Source: an uncultured Erysipelotrichales bacterium
Lineage (GTDB): Bacteria; Bacillota_I; Bacilli_A; Erysipelotrichales; Coprobacillaceae
Reading direction: 5' to 3'
Length of the DNA: 18,677 nt
NCBI GenBank assembly: GCA_910579135.1
Contig: CAJTTM010000046.1
Location: 1 to 18,677, forward strand
Both the position numbers and the translations under genes were made by a program. The notes below the pieces were generated by a model, which worked only from the letters and a program-made list of their open reading frames with translations, was not told the origin of the DNA and did not search any database. Below are positions 6,625 through 13,980 of this stretch, one piece after another. Position 1 is the stretch's first letter. Each line of letters starts with the position of its first letter.

Positions 6625-9271
6625 TAGATTTAATTCAACAAAACAAAATTATATAAGATATACAGTCCTTTTCTTTATAATAACTATTATAATATCTTTT
6701 ATTTTCATATTTTATCAAAAATCACCTATTTGGGTGGGAGGAGCAAAAGACGGATTAGACCAACATTTTACATCATTAATGTATTATGGAAAATATTTAA
6801 GAGGAATTATAAAAAACATATTTATTTATCATCAGTTTTCTATACCACTATGGGATTTTTCAATAGGATATGGTGGTGATATATTGACAACCTTACATTA
6901 TTATGTCCTAGGTGATCCATTAACTTTATTATCAATATTTGTTCCTATGAAATATACTGAATATTTATATATTTTTTTAATCTTATTAAGATATTACTTG
7001 ATAGGATTATCTTTTATGACATATTGTCATTTTATGGATAAAAAATCATGGTCTACGATACTTGGAACTATAACTTATACATTTTGTGGATTTTCACTCT
7101 TTGCAGGAGTAAGACATCCATATTTTTTAAATCCAATGATTTATCTACCTTTACTATTTATTGGTATAGAAAAAATATTTCAAAAAAAATCTTCAATCTT
7201 ATTTATAATCATGATTTTTATTTCTGCAGTAAGTAATTTCTATTTTTTTTACATGATATCTATTATTATTTTTATATATACAACATTTAGATTCTTTCAT
7301 TACTTCCATCAAAATTATATAAAAAACATATTTATACAATTTAGTAAATATACAATTCTTTATATACTAGGTCTTGCTTTATCAGCCACTATATTTATAC
7401 CAACAGTCAATATGTTTTTTAATACAGCAAGAAGTCAATATGATACTTTCATTCCCTTATTGTATGATATAAATTACTATCATCAATTGATTATAAATTT
7501 TATTGGAGAAGGAACAAATGGGAATTGGACCTTTACGAACTTTAGTGCAATTTCTTTCTTTTGTATTATATTGTTATTTATTGGTAAGAAGAAAAATAAC
7601 AATCTTACAATTTCATTTTTATTATTAACACTCTTTTTATGTATTCCTGTTATGGGGAGTGTTTTCAATGGATTTGGATATATTACAAACAGGTGGTGTT
7701 TTGCCTATGCTTTGTTAGTAAGCTATATAGTTGTTTGTAAAGCACCAGAATTACTTACATTAAACAAACATCAGTTTTATACATTAAATGTTATTTTGAT
7801 TATTTATGCAATTTACTTATTCTATCATTTGTCTTTAAAATCAATTGTAACATTAATTATTCCTGTAATAATTCTTATTACATTATTATCACAATTGAAA
7901 TACCACTATTCCATTCAAAAATTAATTAACATATTAACTATATGTACAGTGTTTTCAATATGTGTTCACTCTTATTTAAGATTTTCTTTAATCAATGGAG
8001 AAGGATATATTAAAGAATTTATTGGATTTAACCAAGCATATAGTGAAGTTTCTCAATATTGTAAAGATGTATTAGATAAAATAAATGATTCTCAATTTTA
8101 TAGATATGATACCAATATTCAAAACTCATTATATAATGCTAGTCTGATTACAAACAAAAATCCCATAAGTTTTTTCTATAGTCTAGGAAACAAGTATATT
8201 AGTGAACATCTAATTAATATTGCAAGTATCAATACCTTAAGTTCTATGTATAAAGGCTTAGATTATCGTAGTTCACAATTATCATTATCATCTACAAAAT
8301 ATTTAATTGTAGAAAAGAATCAACAAGATCAAAGAATTCCATGTGGATTTAAAAAAATGAAAGATATGAAGAATTTCAAATATGAAGTTTATTATAATGA
8401 TAATGTATTACCTCTAGGTTTTACATATAATCAATATATGATTAAAGAACATTATGATCAACTATCATCACTATCAAAGCAATCCGTATTATTGGATAGA
8501 GTTATCTTAGATAAAAAAATAAATTTAAAAGAAAAAATAAGTTATGCAAAAGAAATAATAAATGAATTCAATATTATTGATAATAAAAATATAGAAATTC
8601 AAGATGAAAAGATAATAGTAAGAAAAAATAATGCTTCATTTAAATTAAAATATCAATTATATGAAGATCAAGAAACATACTTATTTTTAAAAGAATTAAA
8701 ATTAGATATGCAATCCAATGATTTCACAAGAGCCGAAGTCATCATTCAAGGTCATAATATCAATCAACCAATAACATTATATTCTCCTTTAAATAGTTAT
8801 TATAATGGACAATCTGATTTTTTATGCCATTTAGGTTTTCTAAAAAAAGGAAACTACACACTCACTATAATATTTCCTAAGAGGGGAATTTATTTATTGG
8901 ATAATTTAAAGATACTAGGTGAATCCACAAAGAATGTAAAAAGGAAAATAGAAACTTTAAAAGAAAATGTATTTGTGAATGAAAAGATAGATGTGAATAA
9001 AATAAGTGGTGATATAACATTAGAAGAAAATAAATTTTTGTGTTTTTCTATACCATATTCTTCATCTTGGGAAGCATATGTAGATGGTAAAAAAGTTGAC
9101 TTATTACAAGCTAATACAATGTATATGGGAATAGAATTATCTAAAGGTGAACATCATATTGAATTAAGATATATGACATCTGGATTAAAGTTGGGGTTAA
9201 TAATAAGTATCATAAGTCAAGGTATTTTATTTTTTATTTTTGTTAGAAATAAAAGCAGAATGAAAAGATAA
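6617..9271 (+). CDS. YfhO family GT-C membrane glycosyltransferase
   Basis: This 884-residue protein matches the YfhO family. It has an N-terminal membrane helix (about 15-33), then an extracytoplasmic loop with the conserved acidic pair in KDGLDQ (44-49; D45 is the likely GT-C catalytic residue) and PLWD (77-80). About a dozen helices extend to around residue 470. A large soluble outer domain follows (about 480-850), then a last helix near the C-terminus and a basic tail. In Bacillus, YfhO is proposed to take a sugar from a polyprenyl-phosphate carrier, made by a partner such as CsbB, and add it to lipoteichoic acid outside the cell. The overlapping GT2 gene supplies that partner here. Two adjacent ATGs exist (6614, 6617); AGAAGG (6605-6610) is best spaced for 6617. 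No GtcA-type flippase gene is in the window. The glycan acceptor is inferred. Confidence 0.85.
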   Translation: MNDRFNSTKQNYIRYTVLFFIITIIISFIFIFYQKSPIWVGGAKDGLDQHFTSLMYYGKYLRGIIKNIFIYHQFSIPLWDFSIGYGGDILTTLHYYVLGDPLTLLSIFVPMKYTEYLYIFLILLRYYLIGLSFMTYCHFMDKKSWSTILGTITYTFCGFSLFAGVRHPYFLNPMIYLPLLFIGIEKIFQKKSSILFIIMIFISAVSNFYFFYMISIIIFIYTTFRFFHYFHQNYIKNIFIQFSKYTILYILGLALSATIFIPTVNMFFNTARSQYDTFIPLLYDINYYHQLIINFIGEGTNGNWTFTNFSAISFFCIILLFIGKKKNNNLTISFLLLTLFLCIPVMGSVFNGFGYITNRWCFAYALLVSYIVVCKAPELLTLNKHQFYTLNVILIIYAIYLFYHLSLKSIVTLIIPVIILITLLSQLKYHYSIQKLINILTICTVFSICVHSYLRFSLINGEGYIKEFIGFNQAYSEVSQYCKDVLDKINDSQFYRYDTNIQNSLYNASLITNKNPISFFYSLGNKYISEHLINIASINTLSSMYKGLDYRSSQLSLSSTKYLIVEKNQQDQRIPCGFKKMKDMKNFKYEVYYNDNVLPLGFTYNQYMIKEHYDQLSSLSKQSVLLDRVILDKKINLKEKISYAKEIINEFNIIDNKNIEIQDEKIIVRKNNASFKLKYQLYEDQETYLFLKELKLDMQSNDFTRAEVIIQGHNINQPITLYSPLNSYYNGQSDFLCHLGFLKKGNYTLTIIFPKRGIYLLDNLKILGESTKNVKRKIETLKENVFVNEKIDVNKISGDITLEENKFLCFSIPYSSSWEAYVDGKKVDLLQANTMYMGIELSKGEHHIELRYMTSGLKLGLIISIISQGILFFIFVRNKSRMKR

Positions 9272-9294
9272 AAAAATGTGTAAAATAAGAAGGA

Positions 9295-9334
9295 TTGAAT
9301 CATATACTTTATATGATTGAAACTTTACTATAAT
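9295..9334 (+). promoter_or_regulatory. Promoter with adjacent palindrome upstream of the hydrolase gene
   Basis: A consensus -10, TATAAT (9329-9334), lies 30 bp before the hydrolase ATG, with no good -35. Just upstream are perfect arms AATCATAT (9298-9305) and ATATGATT (9311-9318) around a 5-nt spacer. Past a G-G mismatch they extend to TT (9295-9296) and AA (9320-9321). It occupies the -35/spacer region, where a regulator would act. No T run follows, so it is not a good terminator for the yfhO-like gene. Confidence 0.45.
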
Positions 9335-9363
9335 GTTTTAAATAAAGATGAATAGGTGAGAAA

Positions 9364-10281
9364 ATGAAGAGATTTTTAAAATATTTATTGATAACATTAA
9401 TAGTTACTACGGTATTTCTATGTTGTTTTTCAATGTATATAGGAAACTTCATGTTTAATTATGTATTAAATCCTCATTATGAAAACAATATCTCAACAAA
9501 AATAAAATCCAATGAACAAGTAACTATTAATAATCAACAATGGCTAAATCATAATAGTATTAAAATATCAATTCAAAGTGAAGATCAACTTACACTTAAT
9601 GCTTATTATATTAAAAACAATAGTCATAATTATATGATCTTGGTTCACGGTTTTATGAGTAGTGCAGCAAGCATGGTGAGTCCAGCAAAAAGGATGATGA
9701 AAAATAATTTTCAGTTAATTATTCCAGATTTAAGAGGACACGGATTAAGTGAAGGTGATTATATTGGTATGGGATGGGTAGATAAAAATGATATTATGAA
9801 ATGGATTGAATACATTACTTTAAAGGATAGTCAAGCAAGTATAGTTTTATATGGCATTTCAATGGGAGGATCAGCAGTTATGAATGTAGCTGGAGAAAAT
9901 CCTAAAAACGTAAAAGCAGTTATAGAAGATTGTGGATTTACGAGTGCATGGGATATATTTTCTTCTCAATTAAAGGAATATGGAAAGATGGAAAACTTTA
10001 TATTGTATACTTCAACTTTTATGACTTATTTAAGAGCGGGTTATAATTTAAAAGAAGCATCTTCAATTAATCAAGTCAAGAAAACAAATATTCCGATTCT
10101 TTTTATTCATGGAAGTAGTGATGACTTTGTTCCTCTTTCTATGATGTATGAACTTTATGAAAATACTTCTTCTCCTAAAGAAAAATTAGTCATTGAAAAT
10201 GCGGGACATGCAGATTGTAATGGAACGAATGCGAGACTATATTATTCAACAATAGAAAATTTTTTAAAGAAATATCTTTAG
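9364..10281 (+). CDS. Membrane-anchored alpha/beta hydrolase
   Basis: The protein has 305 residues with one N-terminal membrane helix (about 7-34) as a signal anchor, then an alpha/beta-hydrolase fold. The catalytic triad is readable: nucleophile S166 in GISMGG (164-169), acid D253 before FVP (255-257), and H282 in GHA (281-283). The oxyanion segment is LVHGF (93-97), and DLRGHGLS (122-129) is typical of the fold. It resembles the YqkD-like group of Bacillota hydrolases; the substrate (an ester, lipid or peptide) cannot be predicted. The ribosome binding site AGGTGAG (9354-9360) is 3 nt from the ATG. It has its own -10 and palindrome, so it may be controlled apart from the preceding glycosylation genes. 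Its stop is followed by a hairpin shared with the convergent accessory operon. Confidence 0.85.
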   Translation: MKRFLKYLLITLIVTTVFLCCFSMYIGNFMFNYVLNPHYENNISTKIKSNEQVTINNQQWLNHNSIKISIQSEDQLTLNAYYIKNNSHNYMILVHGFMSSAASMVSPAKRMMKNNFQLIIPDLRGHGLSEGDYIGMGWVDKNDIMKWIEYITLKDSQASIVLYGISMGGSAVMNVAGENPKNVKAVIEDCGFTSAWDIFSSQLKEYGKMENFILYTSTFMTYLRAGYNLKEASSINQVKKTNIPILFIHGSSDDFVPLSMMYELYENTSSPKEKLVIENAGHADCNGTNARLYYSTIENFLKKYL

Positions 10282-10312
10282 AAAAAAACACATATAAAAT
10301 TATATGAGTTTT
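10282..10312 (-). terminator. Hairpin terminator between the hydrolase and the leftward ABC operon
   Basis: AAAAC (10285-10289) plus CATATA (10291-10296) pair with TATATG (10301-10306) plus GTTTT (10308-10312), with one A-A mismatch and a 4-nt loop. On the minus strand the stem is followed by seven T (complement of 10282-10288), a good terminator for the leftward operon; its last stop codon is in the stem. On the plus strand only four T are present, so termination there is weaker. Confidence 0.65.
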
Positions 10313-10737
10313 AAAAGGGCAAGACAAATCATCATTATGATTAATTTATAATCTTTCTTTATTAAAAAAGCTATACAAAGACAACAGTAATAAATCATAA
10401 GATTTGTAAAAATATATATATTGAATGGTTTGTTGATGATCATTAGAATAATTATTTGTATGATGAAATGACAAATAGTAAATAATAGTATTTTTTTTAG
10501 GTAAAATACTATTTTTTCTTTTGTACTTAATCTTATTTGAAGAAATGTTTCTATTTCAATGTACCGAAAAGTCAATTGATATAAAATGATTATCCAATAT
10601 ATTTGAAAGAGTAAACTTATTAAAAAACTTAAATCTTTTAAATGGTAATTGTAAAGAATTTCAAATATTAAAGAGGTATCTTTAATATTTGAAAATAAAA
10701 GCAAATGGAGGATAAAACCAATAAAAATATATATCAT
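10300..10737 (-). CDS. Small hydrophobic membrane protein, likely third permease of the ABC system
   Basis: This 145-residue protein is almost wholly hydrophobic, with four or five membrane segments (about 2-16, 37-54, 82-102, 107-127, 131-144). I recognise no named family. It is translated from an ATGA overlap with the ATPase gene just upstream, so its amount is tied to that of the ATPase. A loop with RLSTKEK (69-75) and FYL (78-80) sits where the two other permeases of the operon have TRIG followed by K and YL, which suggests a diverged paralogue. The sequence is rich in Ile and Leu and short for an ABC-2 permease, so it probably works in a hetero-oligomer. It is the last gene of the leftward operon. 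Confidence 0.7.
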   Translation of the reverse strand: MIYIFIGFILHLLLFSNIKDTSLIFEILYNYHLKDLSFLISLLFQIYWIIILYQLTFRYIEIETFLQIRLSTKEKIVFYLKKILLFTICHFIIQIIILMIINKPFNIYIFTNLMIYYCCLCIAFLIKKDYKLIIMMICLALLKLI

Positions 10738-11333
10738 TCTTCTTTTAATGATCCATTGTCTAGATTGTAATGTTTATCAAAAGGAAGCTTAGTCATATAA
10801 TCATGAGAAGCAATAATGATTGTTTTCCCTTGACTATGTAAATTAATAATAAGTTGACAAAACGAATCTATTGCTTGTTGATCTAACCCTCTTGTTGGTT
10901 CATCTAATAAAATCAGGTTTTGATCTTCCATAATGGCTTGGATAATTCCTACTTTTTGCCTCATACCTAAAGAAAAATTTTTTATCTTACTTTTATCAAA
11001 AAAATCAAGGTGAAACAATTGACAGAGTTCAATAATCTTATCTTCATTATAATTGTTTTTTAGTGAAGAAAGAAATTTAAGATTAAACTTTATTGTCTCA
11101 TTTTCTAAAAAACCAGGATTTTCGATAAGTGCACCTATATGAGTATTTCCATCTTTTATGATTATTCCATCGTTTTGGTTTGTGATTCCACAAATAATCT
11201 TAAATAAAGTGGATTTTCCAGAACCATTAATTCCATGAATATAGATAAGGTCTCCATCATTAATGGTAAGACTAAGTTGATTAAAAATGATATGATTTTT
11301 ATAACATTTTTTTAAATTTTCAATTTTAAGCAT
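10734..11333 (-). CDS. ABC transporter ATP-binding protein of the accessory operon
   Basis: A single ABC ATPase domain of 199 residues, complete but compact. Walker A is GINGSGKST (34-42), the signature is SLGMRQ (121-126), Walker B LILLDEP (140-146), and the switch His is H177 in ASHD. The SLGMRQ signature is common in ATPases paired with ABC-2 type permeases for peptide, bacteriocin-immunity or drug export, such as BcrA- and NatA-like proteins. It overlaps the next gene by ATGA and has AGGAGG (complement of 11339-11344) upstream of its start. Its partners should be the two permeases upstream and the small membrane protein downstream. Substrate is unknown; neighbouring genes suggest the secreted protein of this operon, its toxicity, or a related peptide. 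Confidence 0.9.
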   Translation of the reverse strand: MLKIENLKKCYKNHIIFNQLSLTINDGDLIYIHGINGSGKSTLFKIICGITNQNDGIIIKDGNTHIGALIENPGFLENETIKFNLKFLSSLKNNYNEDKIIELCQLFHLDFFDKSKIKNFSLGMRQKVGIIQAIMEDQNLILLDEPTRGLDQQAIDSFCQLIINLHSQGKTIIIASHDYMTKLPFDKHYNLDNGSLKEE

Positions 11334-11342
11334 TTTATCCTC

Positions 11343-11840
11343 CTAAAATAAATCTGTAAAAATAATATGGAAAAGAAGATTAATAACGATTGGTAAAACT
11401 AAATAGATAAATTGTTTCTTCTTTCCAAGTTGCATGTAAATAATAGTATTTTCTATGCAAGCGATAACTAAATTAAGAATCATAAAAAAGAAGGTTAATG
11501 AAACAGTTTCTTTTGGTATAGATCCAAAATAGAAATAATAAGTAACATAAATAACGATGTTGTATATCAGTGCATTGCTGATAGTTAGAAAATAACTATA
11601 CAAATAAAACTTATCATTTCCTATTCTTGTTATTATAAGATGATGAAGTGAATTAAACTTATCCATTTGTTGGTATAGTAATAATAAATAAATATTATTA
11701 AGATACATACAAGGAAAATGTGAATAGATCAAACATACTGTATAAGTATTTTTACCACATATCGTACCAGCAGCAATTAATGCTAGAATAAGCAATGTCA
11801 GTAGTTTTTTATCAAGTGTTTTTATATACATCTTAATCAT
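11343..11840 (-). CDS. ABC-2 type permease-like membrane protein (short)
   Basis: A polytopic membrane protein of 165 residues with about five hydrophobic segments (about 11-28, 43-56, 80-100, 112-135, 142-162). I prefer the ATG at 11840: GGAG lies 8 nt before it, and an in-frame ATG at 11879 has no clear ribosome binding site. The start then overlaps the stop of the preceding permease by 8 nt, giving coupling. A cytoplasmic-type loop with TRIGNDKFYL (71-80) matches TRIGKKKYYL in that preceding permease, so the two look like paralogues of unequal length. No family name can be given. It sits 9 bp before the ATPase gene and very likely forms part of the same transporter. Confidence 0.75.
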   Translation of the reverse strand: MIKMYIKTLDKKLLTLLILALIAAGTICGKNTYTVCLIYSHFPCMYLNNIYLLLLYQQMDKFNSLHHLIITRIGNDKFYLYSYFLTISNALIYNIVIYVTYYFYFGSIPKETVSLTFFFMILNLVIACIENTIIYMQLGKKKQFIYLVLPIVINLLFHIIFTDLF

Positions 11841-12672
11841 TATATTTTCTCCAGTCATATAATATTTTATATAGGACAAATGAAATAATTGTATAGATTG
11901 AAAATGTTGCGAAATAATGAAGTATATTACTTAGTCCAAAAGGATTATCTCTGACTTGTTCTACTCCTACCGCAATTAAAGGGGTAATTTGAAATAAGAC
12001 AGATAGATCTTTGATTGGGAAGTAATTCATAACTAATATTGGAACAACAATAAGAGCAATCGCAAATACAACACCCAAACATCTATAAATATATTTATGT
12101 GAAATAAAAACCTGTAATGAAAATAAAACTGATGATAATAATGCATATCCTAAAGATGTTAAGTTTAAAAATAAAATTAAATTAATCAATTCATTATGAC
12201 ATATTGTTTGAGTCAAAGGATAATACCCTTCTGGATAATTCTGTGACAAAAAAACAACTTTACCATAAAATAAATGAATAACTAATAGTAATCCTACTTC
12301 TATAATAAAAATAGTTATAAAAGTAAATAGAATATTACATATAAATGTTTCTAAATAATATTTCTTTTTTCCTATTCTTGTTTCAATAAAATATGTTGTT
12401 TGATTTTGATGCATATCTAATAAATGATAAGAAACAAGATTAGGTAGTAATATCATCAAGATCATAAGTACAAAGGGATTAACTCCTGTTAATTGAATAT
12501 AATAGAAAAATTCTAAAGGAGCATCTTTATAATATGACATATAACCACTTGAAAAAACAGACTGACTATAAGTATAATGCATACTTATAACTAATAATCC
12601 AAATATCGCCAATATAATAAATATTTTTTCTTTGTTTAAAGCTTGTTTTATTAAAATGAAAAACTGTTTCAT
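11833..12672 (-). CDS. ABC-2 type permease-like membrane protein (long)
   Basis: This 279-residue protein has about six membrane helices (near 16-34, 66-84, 112-136, 160-188, 193-213, 254-272). An outer loop between helices 1 and 2 (about 35-65) is Tyr- and Ser-rich. TRIGKKKYYL (98-107) follows the second helix and is shared with the next gene. The start has AGGAGG (complement of 12679-12684) at good spacing. It lies only 10 bp after the secreted-protein gene, so those two are expected to be co-transcribed and co-translated. The layout, an ABC-2 type membrane component without its own ATPase domain, is completed by the ATPase two genes downstream. I cannot name the family more closely. Confidence 0.8.
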   Translation of the reverse strand: MKQFFILIKQALNKEKIFIILAIFGLLVISMHYTYSQSVFSSGYMSYYKDAPLEFFYYIQLTGVNPFVLMILMILLPNLVSYHLLDMHQNQTTYFIETRIGKKKYYLETFICNILFTFITIFIIEVGLLLVIHLFYGKVVFLSQNYPEGYYPLTQTICHNELINLILFLNLTSLGYALLSSVLFSLQVFISHKYIYRCLGVVFAIALIVVPILVMNYFPIKDLSVLFQITPLIAVGVEQVRDNPFGLSNILHYFATFSIYTIISFVLYKILYDWRKYND

Positions 12673-12682
12673 TGTAATCCTC

Positions 12683-13114
12683 CTATTTTAAATTATTAGC
12701 ACTGAACTTGATGACAACATCACAAGAACTACTTGGTTCATACTTACTAGAAGAAACTGCTGAGAAATAAACATTCCCTTTTTTTGTGTTGTACTCTTTT
12801 GATAATATTGCAGTTGATTTTAAACCGACAAACCCAGTTTTATCGTATTTATCACTATTAATTAAAGCTGCAAAATTCCCTAAAAGTGCTTCAGTATAAG
12901 TGGCTTTAAAAGTTGCCCAAGTTCCACTATCTGTTTTTTTGGTTCCATATGTTGTTTGATAGTGAATACCTCCAAAACTAGGAATATTACTATGGCGAAC
13001 AGTTTGGTATGATGAACCATTAACTACAGAAGTGGCTGCTGATACACTAAGAATTCCTCCTAGTAAAATAAAGAAAGCCATTCCTCCAGCGAAAATTTTA
13101 TATTGTAATTTCAT
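12683..13114 (-). CDS. Small secreted protein of the accessory locus (bacteriocin- or signal-like)
   Basis: A 143-residue precursor with a textbook Sec signal peptide: basic MKLQYK, a hydrophobic core (about 8-22), and a cleavage site after A26 or A27. The mature part is about 117 residues, rich in Ser, Thr, Tyr, Gly and Lys, and predicted beta-rich. It has one cysteine (C131) and no membrane segment. There is no double-glycine leader and no Cys/Ser/Thr pattern of a lantibiotic. In size and layout it resembles small exported proteins of the lactococcin-972 or DUF2712 kind found beside ABC operons, but I cannot confirm homology. AAAAGGAGG (complement of 13122-13130) lies 7 nt before ATG. First gene of the leftward operon and divergent from a LytTR/GHKL pair, so it is the likely main output of that regulator. 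Confidence 0.75.
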   Translation of the reverse strand: MKLQYKIFAGGMAFFILLGGILSVSAATSVVNGSSYQTVRHSNIPSFGGIHYQTTYGTKKTDSGTWATFKATYTEALLGNFAALINSDKYDKTGFVGLKSTAILSKEYNTKKGNVYFSAVSSSKYEPSSSCDVVIKFSANNLK

Positions 13115-13159
13115 GATTTCACCTCCTTTTCATGATAATATTTATTTATTAATAAGTTT

Positions 13160-13214
13160 TTTTTAATGAAACATTAAAAATATATGGATTTTCATTAGAA
13201 ATGAACATTCCATT
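13160..13214. promoter_or_regulatory. CATT/AATG repeat array: candidate LytTR operators in the divergent intergenic region
   Basis: A perfect inverted repeat has arms TTTTTAATG (13160-13168) and CATTAAAAA (13172-13180) around AAA. A second has arms TTCATT (13191-13196) and AATGAA (13200-13205) around AGA. As direct repeats, ACATTAAAA (13171-13179) and TCATTAGAA (13192-13200) share 7 of 9 bases and start 21 bp apart, the 9-bp repeat with 12-bp gap known for AgrA/ComE-type LytTR regulators. Further CATT copies are at 13206 and 13211. The regulator bound here is presumably the adjacent one. Confidence 0.5.
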
Positions 13215-13216
13215 TT

Positions 13217-13243
13217 TTGACAAAAAACGCTAGAATATATAAG
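13217..13243 (+). promoter_or_regulatory. Candidate promoter of the two-component genes
   Basis: A perfect -35 TTGACA (13217-13222) is followed at 15 bp by TATAAG (13238-13243). The spacing is short, which is common for regulated promoters. It begins just after the repeat array and 27 bp separate the -10 from the regulator ATG at 13270. Confidence 0.4.
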
Positions 13244-13269
13244 ACTAATTGATAAAAGGGGGAATTGAT

Positions 13270-13980
13270 ATGTTAATTGGTATATGTGATGATGAGCTTT
13301 GTTGTGTAGAAGAGATTAAAGAGAAAATAATGAATTTAGATGCTCAAAATTTAGAAATAGAAATTGATTGTTTTGTTAATCAATATGAACTATTAGAAAG
13401 TGCTGTTGAAAAGAAATATAATCTTATTTATTTAGATATTGAAATGGAAGGGGAAAATGGAATAGAAATCGCTAAGACTTTAAAGAAAAATAATCCAACT
13501 TGTATTATTATCTTTGTCACAAACTATGATCAATATGTTTCTAGTGCATTTAGAATAGAAGCGTTTCAATATCTAAAAAAGCCAATTGATGATAAAGTTT
13601 TTCAAGAAGAATTTGAAAGAGCTGTAGAAGAATATAAAAGATTAAATAAAGTGAAGATATTTAAAGTGAAAGATGGAAAAAGAGCTTTTCATCTTGATGA
13701 AATTATTACGATTGAATCATATTATAATTCAACATTAATCAAAACAACTAGAGGAATCTATTCTACGAATTATGCAAATTTACGCAAAATCAAAAAAGAA
13801 TTAGAAGGCTATGATTTCTTACAATTACAATCTGGTTATATAGTGAATATGCACTATATTGCGACTGTCAAATATAGAGAGGCTACATTAATTACTGGAC
13901 AAACTGTTCCTATTTCTTTACATGGTTATAAGAAAATCACTGAAAAATATTATGAGTTTTTGGAGAGTAAGAAACAATGA
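13270..13980 (+). CDS. LytTR family response regulator
   Basis: A 236-residue AgrA/VirR-type regulator: receiver domain (1-118) and LytTR DNA-binding domain (about 128-232). Acidic pocket D7/D8, phosphoacceptor D56 in YLDIEM, switch T84 in FVTN, and K104 before P105 are all present. The LytTR part starts near KVKDGKRAF (132-140). The ATG at 13270 is preferred, with AAAGGGGG 7 nt upstream; an in-frame TTG at 13249 lies before this site. ATGA overlap (13977-13980) couples it to the sensor kinase. Proteins of this class bind 9-bp direct repeats, and such repeats are found just upstream. Expected targets are the divergent secreted-protein operon and its own promoter. Confidence 0.93.
   Translation: MLIGICDDELCCVEEIKEKIMNLDAQNLEIEIDCFVNQYELLESAVEKKYNLIYLDIEMEGENGIEIAKTLKKNNPTCIIIFVTNYDQYVSSAFRIEAFQYLKKPIDDKVFQEEFERAVEEYKRLNKVKIFKVKDGKRAFHLDEIITIESYYNSTLIKTTRGIYSTNYANLRKIKKELEGYDFLQLQSGYIVNMHYIATVKYREATLITGQTVPISLHGYKKITEKYYEFLESKKQ

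Noticed and set aside
6294..7668. Extra frames inside the GT2 and yfhO-like genes (6294-6563, 7048-7236, 7483-7668)
   Set aside because: Alternative-frame shadows of membrane protein genes, without ribosome binding sites or recognisable domains.
10300..13114. Lantibiotic or class II bacteriocin operon
   Set aside because: No LanB/LanC/LanM modification enzyme, no double-glycine leader and no peptidase-containing transporter; the product has a Sec signal peptide.
13131..13160. A defined -35/-10 pair for the leftward secreted-protein operon
   Set aside because: The stretch is nearly all A and T, with several overlapping -10-like hexamers; none could be preferred.
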